A stretch of 64,000 nt of DNA, taken from contig NZ_CAKZYF010000191.1 in NCBI RefSeq assembly GCF_937884665.1, positions 1 to 64,000 of the forward strand, written 5' to 3'. This stretch comes from an uncultured Allomuricauda sp. (GTDB lineage Bacteria; Bacteroidota; Bacteroidia; Flavobacteriales; Flavobacteriaceae). Every line of letters begins with the position of its first letter. The first letter of the stretch is position 1. The notes under the pieces were generated by a model. That model had not been told where the DNA came from and did no database searches. It saw nothing but the letters and a program-made list of their open reading frames with translations. This document shows positions 8,530 to 16,982 of this stretch, piece after piece. A program made the translations under genes and the position numbers.

Positions 8530-9282
8530 ATGGTTTTAAAAGTAGTAATAGTTGAAGACGAGAAACACAGCAGAGAAACACTGAAGACATTGCTCGAAGA
8601 ATTTTGCCAAGATGTTAAGGTAATCGCAATGGCAAGCTCAGTTCCAGAAGCTGTGAAAGTATTGTCCATTTTTAGTCCCGATGTGGTCTTTCTGGACATA
8701 GAATTACAATCGGTTGAAGGTTTTGAGGTACTCAACCAGATAGAGCATCCTGACTTTGAGGTTATTTTCACAACTGCCTTTGAAAAATATGCCATTAAGG
8801 CCATTAAATTCAGTTCCTTGGATTATCTGTTGAAACCCATTGATTTGGAGGAACTGAAACAGGCCGTTGACAAGGCCCGTAGCCGAATGGATACGAGTAT
8901 TTATCGACAACAGATTGAAACGTTGATGCTCAATCTGGGACAAGGGCCTCAAAAACAAGAAAAAATCTGTCTGGCGACAACCTCTGGCATGGAATTCATT
9001 CTTATCAATGAAATAATTCTTTGCAAAGCCGATGGTTCTTATACTTCATTTACCTTAAAAGATGGCAATACCCTTTTAGTGAGCAAACACCTGAAAGAGT
9101 ATGAAAACTTATTGGCCGACCACAAATTTATGCGGGTTCATAACAGTTACCTCATCAATTTAAAAGAAGTCAAAAAATACATTAAGTCAGACGGCGGTTA
9201 TATTATAATGAGCAATGATATGCATGTAAGCATTTCTCCCAGAAAGAAAGATGACTTACTAGAGTCCATGAAGCGGTTGTAA
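8530..9282 (+). CDS. LytTR family response regulator
   Basis: A 250-residue regulator. The N-terminal receiver domain (about 3-120) has the acidic pair Glu9/Asp10, the phosphorylation site Asp56 (VVFLDIE), the Thr of FTTAFE and the Lys of LLKPID. A LytTR DNA-binding domain occupies about 145-247 (ILCKADGSYTSF, FMRVHNSYLINLKEVKKY, ISPRKK). It is the cognate partner of the kinase 8 bp upstream. Members of this family bind paired short repeats upstream of target genes and often control their own operon or surface functions. The target genes are not identifiable here. Confidence 0.95.
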   Translation: MVLKVVIVEDEKHSRETLKTLLEEFCQDVKVIAMASSVPEAVKVLSIFSPDVVFLDIELQSVEGFEVLNQIEHPDFEVIFTTAFEKYAIKAIKFSSLDYLLKPIDLEELKQAVDKARSRMDTSIYRQQIETLMLNLGQGPQKQEKICLATTSGMEFILINEIILCKADGSYTSFTLKDGNTLLVSKHLKEYENLLADHKFMRVHNSYLINLKEVKKYIKSDGGYIIMSNDMHVSISPRKKDDLLESMKRL

Positions 9283-9293
9283 TACCTAAAGAC

Positions 9294-9758
9294 TTATAAA
9301 CATCTGCCCTTTTTGGGTGCAAACACGTAGGTAGTGTTGCCTTGTTTCCATTTTCCGGCCAAAAGGTTCTGTATATTCACAGGATAATACGTTTTTTGAT
9401 CATTAGCGTCCGTTACCTCCAAATAAAATGTATTTTCATATTCCAGAACCTGCCATTTCCCTGAGTTTTGGGCGACACCAGCCCCAGAAGCCCTATTGTT
9501 CCTATTGCTGGTATTTTGAGACCCCTTTACATTGAAAGAGCCATCATAGTTGTAATAATAGGTTCCATCAGAACAAAAATCAACATAGGTGATAGCGCTG
9601 GAACTTGAATCCAAAACAATAGAAGAACTGGTATAAATCACCAATTGGCCATTATTTACATATTCCCTCAATTTGGACAGATTATCTTGGGAATGGCCAT
9701 CAAACATGAACAAAAAAAGTAACAAGCAAAACGTGGGCAATCCTTTATTTACCATCAT
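9294..9758 (-). CDS. Hypothetical secreted protein, 154 residues
   Basis: No family recognised. The N terminus has a signal peptide (LPTFCLLLFLFMFDGHSQ, cleavage near residue 24), so the mature part of about 130 residues is periplasmic or surface exposed. The sequence has aromatic beta-strand patterns (TYYYNYDGSFNV, KWQVLEYENTFYLEV, GKWKQGNTTYVF) and a serine/asparagine-rich loop. WQVLEYENTFYLEVTD and GKWKQGN resemble the strands of small lipocalin-like calycins, but this is only an impression. Two ATG codons are adjacent at 9758 and 9755. It is convergent with the LytTR gene, 11 bp away. Confidence 0.65.
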   Translation of the reverse strand: MMVNKGLPTFCLLLFLFMFDGHSQDNLSKLREYVNNGQLVIYTSSSIVLDSSSSAITYVDFCSDGTYYYNYDGSFNVKGSQNTSNRNNRASGAGVAQNSGKWQVLEYENTFYLEVTDANDQKTYYPVNIQNLLAGKWKQGNTTYVFAPKKGRCL

Positions 9759-9877
9759 AAAACAAAACTCTTGGAATAATTTGGGGGAAGAATGTATCAG
9801 TAAAAGTAGGCCTTTTTATTATTCAACACTGAAATCAAAACTTGAATTAACTCTTTTTTATCTCAAGATTTGTTCCC

Positions 9878-10471
9878 CTACCCCATTTTATCGTTCCTCT
9901 CCACTAGTCCTTTGGTAAACTCATTTAATGCTTCGACCTTTTCTTCAAAGTCTCCCTTGAGCGTTTTGCGGTACTCGTTCAAGTTTTGAACCAAGTCATC
10001 AATGCGTTCAGGTAATACATCCTCAAAAAATTGCCGCAGCCGTTTCGCTGTGGTGGGTGATTTTCCATTGGTAGATATTGCGATCTTCACATTACCCTTG
10101 GTTACAATGCCTCCCATATAGAAATCACAAAAGGGAGGATTGTCTGCCACGTTTACCAAAATACTTCGTTCCCTACAGTCGTGATAGACCTCTTCGTTCA
10201 CAGGCACTTTATCTGTGCAGGCGACGACCATGTGTTTCCCATCCAAGTAGTTTTTGTTGTAAATATCCCTGGTAATCTCCACATTATGGGCCAGGGCCAA
10301 TTCCAAGGTATCCTCGAGAAATTCAGGGGCTACCATTTGTACTTTGGCATTGGGACTGGACTTCAGCAGGAAGGTCAATTTTTCAAGTCCCACATTACCT
10401 CCTCCAACAATCAATATTTTTAAATTGGAGACTTTTAAAAAAACTGGATATAATTCGTTACGTTCTTCCAT
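9878..10471 (-). CDS. Precorrin-2 dehydrogenase / sirohydrochlorin ferrochelatase (siroheme synthase N-domain)
   Basis: A stand-alone protein equivalent to the N-terminal half of CysG and to yeast Met8p. It oxidises precorrin-2 to sirohydrochlorin with NAD+ and can insert Fe2+ to give siroheme, the cofactor of sulfite and nitrite reductases. Visible features are the N-terminal YPVFLKVSNLKILIVGGGNVG Rossmann motif (spaced GGGNVG), NVADNPPFCDFYMGG and AISTNGKSPTTAKRLRQ. About 197 residues. I chose the ATG at 10471; the frame can be extended to a TTG at 10501, but the protein then gains ten residues not typical of the family. No uroporphyrinogen methyltransferase gene lies next to it. Confidence 0.88.
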   Translation of the reverse strand: MEERNELYPVFLKVSNLKILIVGGGNVGLEKLTFLLKSSPNAKVQMVAPEFLEDTLELALAHNVEITRDIYNKNYLDGKHMVVACTDKVPVNEEVYHDCRERSILVNVADNPPFCDFYMGGIVTKGNVKIAISTNGKSPTTAKRLRQFFEDVLPERIDDLVQNLNEYRKTLKGDFEEKVEALNEFTKGLVERNDKMG

Positions 10472-10515
10472 TTCATCTTCACATTTCTTCAACGGTAACA
10501 AGATAGAAAGAAATG

Positions 10516-11346
10516 CTATTTTTTTATAATCGCCCCTTCACTGGATAAATCCTGTCTAATTACTTCAGCATTCCCTTTATAGAACAATTTACCGTTGGAG
10601 CTTGCTGTAATGTCGATTGTTTCGGAAACAGTGAGAAATGCATCGCTATCTGATGAGAGAACTATTCTCAGTTGTTCAACCTGTAAGGCATAGTCCTTAA
10701 ATCTGCTATTGGAAGAAAGGACGGCATTCAATGTTCTAATATCGCCCACTACATCGATATCGCTATCAGAGGACAATTTAACATCTGCTTGATCAATGGC
10801 CACTTCTCCTTCCAATTCGGCCCCGGAAGAAAAATTCATAGCTGCCCTCCCACTATCTAAATATAATTTTGCTCTACTATTCGAAGAAGCCTCCATTGTA
10901 AAGTTATCTGCGGTAATATCCCCATCAAAGTGGGCGTCAGAGCTCAATACCACAGAAGCTGAAGCGGTATTTAGTGGTGCATCTAAAAAAATCGAGGCGT
11001 TGGAAGAAGCCTCAAAATCGGTTATTTCTTTTGCGGTAATGAACAAATTCAGGGTTTCTTTGCCTTTAATGTTTACATTGTTCTTCACCTTTACGATTAA
11101 CTTTTCGTTTTGTTGAAAAACGTCTAACTTATCGAACAGATTGCTATTTGCTTCAATACGAACCCGCTGTTCCGTATCTGAAAAGTTCACATAGGCGTTG
11201 AAATCCGTAGCAACTTCCAAAGCTGTGAAAGTATCAAAATCATAATCCCGGGCAACTACTTCATCCGAGACCCGGACCGTTTCTGTGGAGCAGGAGGCAG
11301 CCAAAAGGGCGACTACCCAAATCCAATGGGTTTTAACTAATTTCAT
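10516..11346 (-). CDS. DUF2807 (GIN domain) lipoprotein
   Basis: A 276-residue protein with a lipoprotein signal peptide (LAASC, Cys19). The rest is one repetitive beta-helix-like domain of the head GIN / DUF2807 type: FTALEVATDFNAYVNFS, VRIEANSNLFDKLDV, LNLFITAKEITDFEASSNA, then runs with SSDS or SSNS at each turn. Such proteins are envelope proteins of unproven function, common beside ECF sigma factors in this phylum. It lies 159 bp downstream of the beta-barrel gene at 11506-12177 on the same strand. It has no GCAACC-type promoter of its own and may be read through from the ECF promoter at 12205-12234. Confidence 0.85.
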   Translation of the reverse strand: MKLVKTHWIWVVALLAASCSTETVRVSDEVVARDYDFDTFTALEVATDFNAYVNFSDTEQRVRIEANSNLFDKLDVFQQNEKLIVKVKNNVNIKGKETLNLFITAKEITDFEASSNASIFLDAPLNTASASVVLSSDAHFDGDITADNFTMEASSNSRAKLYLDSGRAAMNFSSGAELEGEVAIDQADVKLSSDSDIDVVGDIRTLNAVLSSNSRFKDYALQVEQLRIVLSSDSDAFLTVSETIDITASSNGKLFYKGNAEVIRQDLSSEGAIIKK

Positions 11347-11505
11347 GATGTTTTTGTTTTAAGATTGATTACTTGTAAGTGACAGAAGTCCATTGAAAAG
11401 AAACAGCTTCCCAATCTCCTTTTCCTTCTTTTCTAAATACTTGATTATTTTCCGAAAAGACCCGTATCGCAATAATGGACATACGCTCCTGGCTTGCATG
11501 CTCTT

Positions 11506-12177
11506 TCATTGGTCCAAGGTTTTTTTGTACCGGTTTCTTCCCATATTGAAGATACCCAGCTTGATACCGATTTCACTGGTAAATCCATTGAGGCGATCAA
11601 TAGGACTGTCCGATAATTCGATTTCACTGGAGAAACGGTATTTCACCCCAGCCTCAATTTGTACATATCGTGAAATATTGAAAAGTGCACTTACCCCGGG
11701 TTCCAGCACGAAGACGGCATCAATATCATCGTCATCAATATCGATATCCACATCATTGTCAATATCGTCTCGACTCACATAGCCCACGGCTCCACCTCCT
11801 AAGAAAAGTGGAAAGGAAAGGCTAACGCGCGATGTTCCAAAAAGAATGGGTTCCAAATGGAATCCCAAATAGCCTGCCAACAAATCATCGTTTTCCCCAG
11901 ACCTTGGGTTAAAAATATCTTGGCGCGAGTACAATCCCTTGGCCAAAAAACCCACCTCAAATTGTCGGTTGGCAACGTAGGCTACCTTATAGCTCCCTAC
12001 ATACGTGTCCTCTCCCTCAATTTCGCCAAATCCCATGGCGATTCCGAGGTATACCCCGTGCACCACGTTCCTTCTATCATTGAAAGTGATATATTCCCCA
12101 TCATCATCCTGGGCGCTGATCAAAAACCCAAGGAACAAAAAAAATAAAAGTAAAAAGGTTGTTTTTTGATTGTTCAT
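11506..12177 (-). CDS. Small outer-membrane beta-barrel-like protein
   Basis: A 223-residue protein with a clear signal peptide (LLLFFLFLGFLISAQ, about residues 1-22). The mature part alternates glycine/aromatic strands (VHGVYLGIAMGFGEIEG, SVSLSFPLFLGGGAVGYVS-like strands, YVQIEAGVKYRFSS), like eight-stranded barrels of the OmpX/OmpW kind. A very acidic loop (DIDNDVDIDIDDDDID) sits near residue 145 and might bind cations. The gene is preceded by an ECF-type promoter (12205-12234) identical in its two boxes to the promoter of the sigma operon, so it is predicted to be a member of the regulon. Its exact role is unknown. Confidence 0.75.
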   Translation of the reverse strand: MNNQKTTFLLLFFLFLGFLISAQDDDGEYITFNDRRNVVHGVYLGIAMGFGEIEGEDTYVGSYKVAYVANRQFEVGFLAKGLYSRQDIFNPRSGENDDLLAGYLGFHLEPILFGTSRVSLSFPLFLGGGAVGYVSRDDIDNDVDIDIDDDDIDAVFVLEPGVSALFNISRYVQIEAGVKYRFSSEIELSDSPIDRLNGFTSEIGIKLGIFNMGRNRYKKTLDQ

Positions 12178-12204
12178 TTTGCTTGTTGAATTGATTGATT
12201 TCTT

Positions 12205-12234
12205 TTAAAGACAAAGCAACTTTTAAAAGGTTGC
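12205..12234 (-). promoter_or_regulatory. ECF sigma promoter P2 (small beta-barrel gene)
   Basis: On the minus strand GCAACC (12234-12229), 16-nt spacer, GTCTTTAA (12212-12205). The start codon at 12177 follows after 27 nt. The same two boxes with the same spacing occur at 14420-14449 and 17899-17928, and with two changes in the -10 box at 14507-14536. Confidence 0.8.
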
Positions 12235-12247
12235 ATCTCTTCTTTTT

Positions 12248-13333
12248 TTAATCATTTATGGTTATTATCCCTTTGGTTCCATTTATAGAAATGAAACCCG
12301 ATTGATCCTCTCCATAGGTTGCCTCAATTTCCCGGAGTCTTCGGCCTTTATCCAAAACTTTGGAATTTACATTTTCAAAGGCCTTGGGCAATCGCACTAC
12401 CCCCTGCTCCAGAGTGGCCGTAAACCGATGGGAAAAACCGGATACATTCAGTGTAATTTCACAAGATTCTTGTTCAAAGGATATTTCAGCCCGGGGTTCA
12501 ATGAACTGGGCTATTCGAAAATCAGTAATCTTCGTATCCAAATCCACTTCTTTCATCAGGCGTTGTATATCTAGGGTAGTGAACTTTAAGCTACCAGAAA
12601 CAGAACCTATCTCTTCAATGGCAATGTCATCTTTATTGGAATAGATTTCGAGGAACTTAACCGCATTGATGTTCATATCCGTACCGCTACTGCTCAAGCG
12701 AAGACGATTTGAGTTTTCCATTTCCAACTCTCCATTTTTCAGGTTTAAGTTGGCATACTCCAGGTCTTGTGTCCGAACTTTTCCAAACTTAAGGACAATA
12801 TCTACTTTATTGAGGTCTTCCGTTACCCATAAATCACCATGTTCCACCAACGCGTTCAGGGGGCCGCTCCAACTTTCTATGACCACATCTCCAAATCGAT
12901 TGGTTACGCGGAGTTCTGCCTTGGCCGGTAAAAAAACTTCATAGTCTATCTGTACATGGCTCTTGTCAAAATCAACGGGATTCGTCTTATTGAAAAAGTC
13001 AGCAAACCATCCTATGTTCTTTTTGGTAATCTTGGAGACCACGGCCACATAGTTGGAGCCTGATTTGAACTCAGGATTGATTCGACCCAATAAACTTTGG
13101 GCACTCTCTTTTTTTCTGTGGTTGACACGTATAGAAACTTTAATGGCCACCTTATCCTGCTCCCATCCTGTAACATCTATATTTCCATATTTGTTCTCTA
13201 TCTGAAACTCTCCTGCATCAGAGAGTTCAAAACTCCTTTCCACAATTTTGGACATCCTTTCCTGCGCGGTTCCCACGTATGCCGAAAACAGCATAAAAGC
13301 TATCCAAAATGCTATTTTATAGGGTGTATCCAT
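12248..13333 (-). CDS. DUF4097-like (GIN/adhesin-like) envelope protein
   Basis: A 361-residue exported protein with a signal peptide (about 1-23, ending VGTAQ). The mature part begins with KIVERSFELSDAGEFQIENK, then YGNIDVTGWEQDKVAIKVSI, the usual opening of DUF4097-type proteins, and continues as a beta-helix-like array (LRVTNRFGDVVIESW, NALVEHGDLWV, LELENS-type turns). Its start overlaps the end of the anti-sigma-like gene by 17 bp, so it is the third gene of the sigma-anti-sigma operon and under promoter P1. In this phylum such genes often follow an ECF sigma/anti-sigma pair. Possible roles are sensing or reinforcing the envelope; none is proven. Confidence 0.82.
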   Translation of the reverse strand: MDTPYKIAFWIAFMLFSAYVGTAQERMSKIVERSFELSDAGEFQIENKYGNIDVTGWEQDKVAIKVSIRVNHRKKESAQSLLGRINPEFKSGSNYVAVVSKITKKNIGWFADFFNKTNPVDFDKSHVQIDYEVFLPAKAELRVTNRFGDVVIESWSGPLNALVEHGDLWVTEDLNKVDIVLKFGKVRTQDLEYANLNLKNGELEMENSNRLRLSSSGTDMNINAVKFLEIYSNKDDIAIEEIGSVSGSLKFTTLDIQRLMKEVDLDTKITDFRIAQFIEPRAEISFEQESCEITLNVSGFSHRFTATLEQGVVRLPKAFENVNSKVLDKGRRLREIEATYGEDQSGFISINGTKGIITIND

Positions 13334-13856
13334 ATTCTTTTTCTACTTTTTTAGAATCGTTGATCTGTCTCAATAAATTTTCAATAAGCTCAATCCGCTT
13401 TTTGTAATTGGCAACAATAGCCTCTAATATCTGTTCGTTGTCCAGGTTGCGCCCCATTTCCTTCCGCAGCGCTTCATATTCCAAATCCAGTTCATCCATA
13501 AAGGACAAAAACTCGACCTTATCCGCTTCCGTTAGATTGGGGTGGTTTCGTACCAATTCCACTTGATAGGAAACTAGATTTTGATAATGTATATCAATAT
13601 CCATCAATTCCTCGGATACGTATTGTACTGGGTTTGAATTGACCCCGATCGAGGACAACACGATCAGTGTGGCAAGTCCTACTACCAGAACCACGCTGGC
13701 CGCAATACGGAAAATCGGCCTTTTCCAAAGTGGGATGATTTTTGGCCCCTCTTTTTGGAGCTCTGCCGAGATATTGGCCCAGAGCTTTGTACGATCGGCT
13801 TTTTGCTCATCGAATTGGGCGGTATTTTCCCGAATATGTTTTTCAAAATTGTCCAT
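13317..13856 (-). CDS. Membrane anti-sigma-factor-like protein
   Basis: A 179-residue protein with a cytoplasmic N-terminal part (1-48), one membrane segment (about 49-70, FRIAASVVLVVGLATLIVLS) and a periplasmic part with likely helices rich in E, L and N (YKKRIELIENLLRQI). Its start codon overlaps the stop of the ECF sigma gene (TAATG), so translation is probably coupled. Position, topology and size fit an anti-sigma factor that holds the sigma at the membrane. No zinc-binding HxxxCxxC motif of the classical anti-sigma domain is present, so family membership is inferred from context. It might respond to an envelope signal passed by the GIN proteins downstream. Confidence 0.75.
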   Translation of the reverse strand: MDNFEKHIRENTAQFDEQKADRTKLWANISAELQKEGPKIIPLWKRPIFRIAASVVLVVGLATLIVLSSIGVNSNPVQYVSEELMDIDIHYQNLVSYQVELVRNHPNLTEADKVEFLSFMDELDLEYEALRKEMGRNLDNEQILEAIVANYKKRIELIENLLRQINDSKKVEKEYGYTL

Positions 13857-14395
13857 TACAATTCGCTTATGATTTCCAATAATTTTTTCTTTGCCCTATG
13901 ATATTGGGATTTGGACGTACTTGTTGATATATCCAAAATCTCCCCTATCTCCACATGGTCGTAACCCTCAATTAAATATAGGTTGATGATTTGCCGATAC
14001 CCATCAGGTAGTTTGGCAATCCCCTTTTTCACCTTTTGGATATCCACTTTATCCCCTTCTACGGGTTCATCTTCTGCCAAATGGAACTCATGGGCATCCA
14101 TAGGTACCACGGCAATTCGTTTTACTTTTAGATAATTGATGCTTTTATTGATGACAATTCGCTTGAGCCAAGCTCCAAAACTACTTTCATATTTGAACGT
14201 ATCAAGGTTCCTGAACGCATCAACAAAACTGTCCTGAACGATATCTTCAGCATCTTCCTTATTTCCCAAAAATCGATATCCCACATTGTACATCGCATCA
14301 ACATATAATGAATAGAGTTCATACTGCGAACCCAGAATGCCCTTCTTGCATTCTTCTACCAGGTTTTGATGCGTAAAACGGATTTCAGTTTCCAA
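13856..14395 (-). CDS. ECF-type RNA polymerase sigma factor
   Basis: A 179-residue sigma-70 family protein containing only regions 2 and 4. Region 2 spans about 22-90 (MYNVGYRFLGNKEDAEDIVQ, DSFVDAFRNLDTFKYESSFG, AWLKRIVINKSINYLK). Region 4 spans about 120-175 (KLPDGYRQIINLYLIEGYDH, VEIGEILDISTSTSKSQYHR). The start is TTG at 14395. No ATG lies in frame between this codon and the -10 element, and the predicted transcript start near 14412 leaves about a 16-nt leader. The operon continues into the anti-sigma-like and DUF4097-like genes with overlapping ends. The promoter P1 just upstream has the sequence shared by three other promoters nearby, which points to autoregulation. Confidence 0.92.
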   Translation of the reverse strand: METEIRFTHQNLVEECKKGILGSQYELYSLYVDAMYNVGYRFLGNKEDAEDIVQDSFVDAFRNLDTFKYESSFGAWLKRIVINKSINYLKVKRIAVVPMDAHEFHLAEDEPVEGDKVDIQKVKKGIAKLPDGYRQIINLYLIEGYDHVEIGEILDISTSTSKSQYHRAKKKLLEIISEL

Positions 14396-14419
14396 AAATT
14401 TAGGTTGATGCTTGTGGCG

Positions 14420-14449
14420 TTAAAGACAGTACCAAAAGTAAAGGGTTGC
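14420..14449 (-). promoter_or_regulatory. ECF sigma promoter P1 (sigma operon, autoregulatory)
   Basis: Minus-strand GCAACC (14449-14444), 16-nt spacer, GTCTTTAA (14427-14420). The TTG start of the sigma gene at 14395 lies 24 nt beyond the -10 box. The arrangement is back to back with P3 (14507-14536), so the 178-bp gap serves two divergent operons. Confidence 0.82.
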
Positions 14450-14506
14450 GCCCTAACCGATAAAATTTGAGAAAAAATTGATTTTTCCCAAAAAATTCTA
14501 AATCGT

Positions 14507-14536
14507 GCAACCCTCACTTTTTTGCCCTGTCTCTAG
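14507..14536 (+). promoter_or_regulatory. ECF sigma promoter P3 (TonB receptor operon)
   Basis: GCAACC at 14507-14512, spacer of 16 nt, GTCTCTAG at 14529-14536. It differs from the other three copies only in two positions of the -10 box. The ATG at 14574 follows after 37 nt. Confidence 0.75.
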
Positions 14537-14573
14537 CTTGTGAAAATTAGTTACAATCATAAACCATCAAAAA

Positions 14574-16979
14574 ATGAACAGCAAAAAATCTTTGGACCCA
14601 ACCAGGAAAATCATAGTTTGGTTGTTATGGGTCTACTTTATGGGTTGCGCACTAGCAACGGCACAGACCACGTATACCATTAGCGGCACCATTACCGATA
14701 GAAGTAATGGGGAAACATTATTTGGGGCTTCCGTATTTCTTACCGGAACAACCATAGGAGGAATAACGAATGAATATGGGTTCTATTCCGTATCCGCTCC
14801 CGAAGGTGAATATGTTTTGAACATTTCGTACATCGGATACGCAGATCTTAACATACCTATCAATTTAAACCAGGACATTATTCAAGATGTGGAAATTGCA
14901 GCCTTTTCCACAGAACTTGAAGAAGTAATTGTGACCGCAAAGGAGCCTGAAAGGGCAATCCTTCGAAAACCGGAGATGAGCGTGGTAAAAATGAATGTGG
15001 GTACGGTTAAGAAGATGCCGGTTGTATTGGGTGAGGTCGATATCCTTAAATCCTTACAGATGCTCCCGGGAGTAACCAATAATGGAGAGGGAACGGGTGG
15101 TTTCCATGTTCGTGGTGGTGCCCAGGACCAAAACTTGGTCCTACTGGATGAAGCTATTATTTACAACACATCACATATGTTTGGTTTTTTCTCTGTCTTC
15201 AATGCGGATGCGATTAAAGATATGAAACTGTATAAAGGAGGCATTCCCGCACGCTTTGGTGGTCGGGTTTCCTCCGTATTGGACATCCGGCAAAAGGATG
15301 GGAACAGCAAAAACTTTGCGCTTACAGGGGGAATTGGGTTAATCTCCAGTAGACTTACAGCTGAAGGGCCAATCTTTGGAGATAGGGGTTCTTTTTTAGT
15401 AGCCGGTCGAAGGTCCTATGTAGATTTAATTCTGAAAGCGGCAGGTGAAGACAACAGCGTTACTTTCTACGACCTCAACCTAAAAACTAATTATAGCATA
15501 AACAGGAACAACAAATTGTTTCTTTCAGGATACTTTGGTCGCGATGCGTTTGAGTTCAGCAATAACTTTGAAAACAGCTATGGCAATGCTTCGGGCAACC
15601 TGCGATGGAACCATATTTTTAATGATAGGTTGTTTTCAAATTTATCCCTGATCGCAAGTAGGTACGACTATGACCTAAACTTTGACCAAGAAGAATTTGA
15701 ATGGGTCTCTTCTATTACCAATTACAATCTGAAGTACGACTTTAAATATTACGTAAATGACCGTTTTTCATTAGATTTCGGCATCAACGGCATCTATTAT
15801 GATTTTGACCCAGGACAGGTACAGCCCACCGCTCCCAGTTCACCGGTAAATCCGCTCACTTTAGATCAAAAAAGAGCTCTTGAAGGTGGTGTTTATATAA
15901 GTGCGGAACATAAGCTCACAGACAAATTGACCGCGCAATACGGCCTTCGCTATAGTGCTTTTTCCAGACTGGGTGGCCAGCCCATCACGGAATATGCCAA
16001 TGGCCAGCCTGTTGTATACAATCCAAGTTTGGGTATTTATCAGCGTGGGGTAGTTATTGGTGAGACAGACTTTGCCAGAAGCGAATCCATTAAGACCTTT
16101 GGGAACTTTGAACCCAGGGTATCCTTGGCGTATTTATTGAACGAAAACTCTTCCCTAAAAGCAGGGTTTTCCAGAGCGGCACAATACATCCATTTGTTGA
16201 GCAATACCTCTTCGGTTACCCCATTGGATGTTTGGACGCCCAGCGGACCTTTTATTGAACCTCAACTATCCAATCAATATGCTTTGGGCTACTTCCGAAA
16301 CTTTATGGATAAGCAATATTCCCTGGAGGTAGAAACCTATTACAAAACAGTGGATAATCGCATTGACTACATTGATGGGTCAGAGCTTATTGGTCAGAAT
16401 ACAATTGAGACTGAAATATTGAACGGAGAAATGCGGGCCTATGGTTTGGAATTATTGCTAAGGAAAAACGAAGGTGATTTTACCGGGTGGATAGCTTATA
16501 CCCTTTCAAAATCCGAACAGCGTACCCCAGGTGGTATAGCGGGTGGCCCTGGAATCAATAACGGAGATTGGTACAATACTTTTTTTGATAGAACCCATGA
16601 TATTTCGATATCCGGGGTGTATCAATTAAATGACTCATGGACCTTTGGAACAAACTTGGTCTTCCAAACAGGTAGACCTGTAACCTATCCCAATGGGCAA
16701 TATCAATACGAAGACCTGTCAATTGCCAGCTATGCCGAAAGAAATTCGGACCGATTACCCGCTTATCATAGGGTGGATGTATCCGTTAACTATGTTCCAA
16801 GAAAATATCGGAACAAACGCTTCAAAGGGGAATGGGTACTGAGTGTCTACAATTTATATAACAGAAGGAACGCAGCTGCCATTTCCTTTGGCCAAAATCT
16901 AGAGACTGGGGCCAACGAAGCGACACGGACGGCCATTTTTGGCGTAGTACCATCACTTACCTACAACTTTAAATTTTAA
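14574..16979 (+). CDS. TonB-dependent outer-membrane receptor with carboxypeptidase-like N domain
   Basis: An 801-residue receptor. It has a signal peptide (about 1-31), a CarboxypepD_reg-like domain (about 35-120: YTISGTITDRSNGETLFGAS, GFYSVSAPEGEYVLNISYIG), a TonB-box-like LEEVIVTA segment near 122, a plug domain (about 138-235: LKSLQMLPGVTNN, GGFHVRGGAQDQNLVLLDEA) and a 22-strand-type barrel to the C-terminal LTYNFKF. No STN signalling domain is present, so it does not look like a FecA-type transducer. It moves an unidentified substrate across the outer membrane using TonB energy. The DUF4249 gene starts 3 bp later. Promoter P3 places it under the divergent ECF sigma factor. Confidence 0.93.
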   Translation: MNSKKSLDPTRKIIVWLLWVYFMGCALATAQTTYTISGTITDRSNGETLFGASVFLTGTTIGGITNEYGFYSVSAPEGEYVLNISYIGYADLNIPINLNQDIIQDVEIAAFSTELEEVIVTAKEPERAILRKPEMSVVKMNVGTVKKMPVVLGEVDILKSLQMLPGVTNNGEGTGGFHVRGGAQDQNLVLLDEAIIYNTSHMFGFFSVFNADAIKDMKLYKGGIPARFGGRVSSVLDIRQKDGNSKNFALTGGIGLISSRLTAEGPIFGDRGSFLVAGRRSYVDLILKAAGEDNSVTFYDLNLKTNYSINRNNKLFLSGYFGRDAFEFSNNFENSYGNASGNLRWNHIFNDRLFSNLSLIASRYDYDLNFDQEEFEWVSSITNYNLKYDFKYYVNDRFSLDFGINGIYYDFDPGQVQPTAPSSPVNPLTLDQKRALEGGVYISAEHKLTDKLTAQYGLRYSAFSRLGGQPITEYANGQPVVYNPSLGIYQRGVVIGETDFARSESIKTFGNFEPRVSLAYLLNENSSLKAGFSRAAQYIHLLSNTSSVTPLDVWTPSGPFIEPQLSNQYALGYFRNFMDKQYSLEVETYYKTVDNRIDYIDGSELIGQNTIETEILNGEMRAYGLELLLRKNEGDFTGWIAYTLSKSEQRTPGGIAGGPGINNGDWYNTFFDRTHDISISGVYQLNDSWTFGTNLVFQTGRPVTYPNGQYQYEDLSIASYAERNSDRLPAYHRVDVSVNYVPRKYRNKRFKGEWVLSVYNLYNRRNAAAISFGQNLETGANEATRTAIFGVVPSLTYNFKF

Positions 16980-16982
16980 CTC

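Noticed and set aside
10472-10501. TTG start for the siroheme synthase gene at 10501
   Set aside because: The ATG at 10471 gives the usual family N terminus.
11393-11782. Open frame at 11393-11782 (plus), serine rich
   Set aside because: It is the antisense of the beta-barrel gene (acidic Asp run read as Ser/Ile) and has no start signal.
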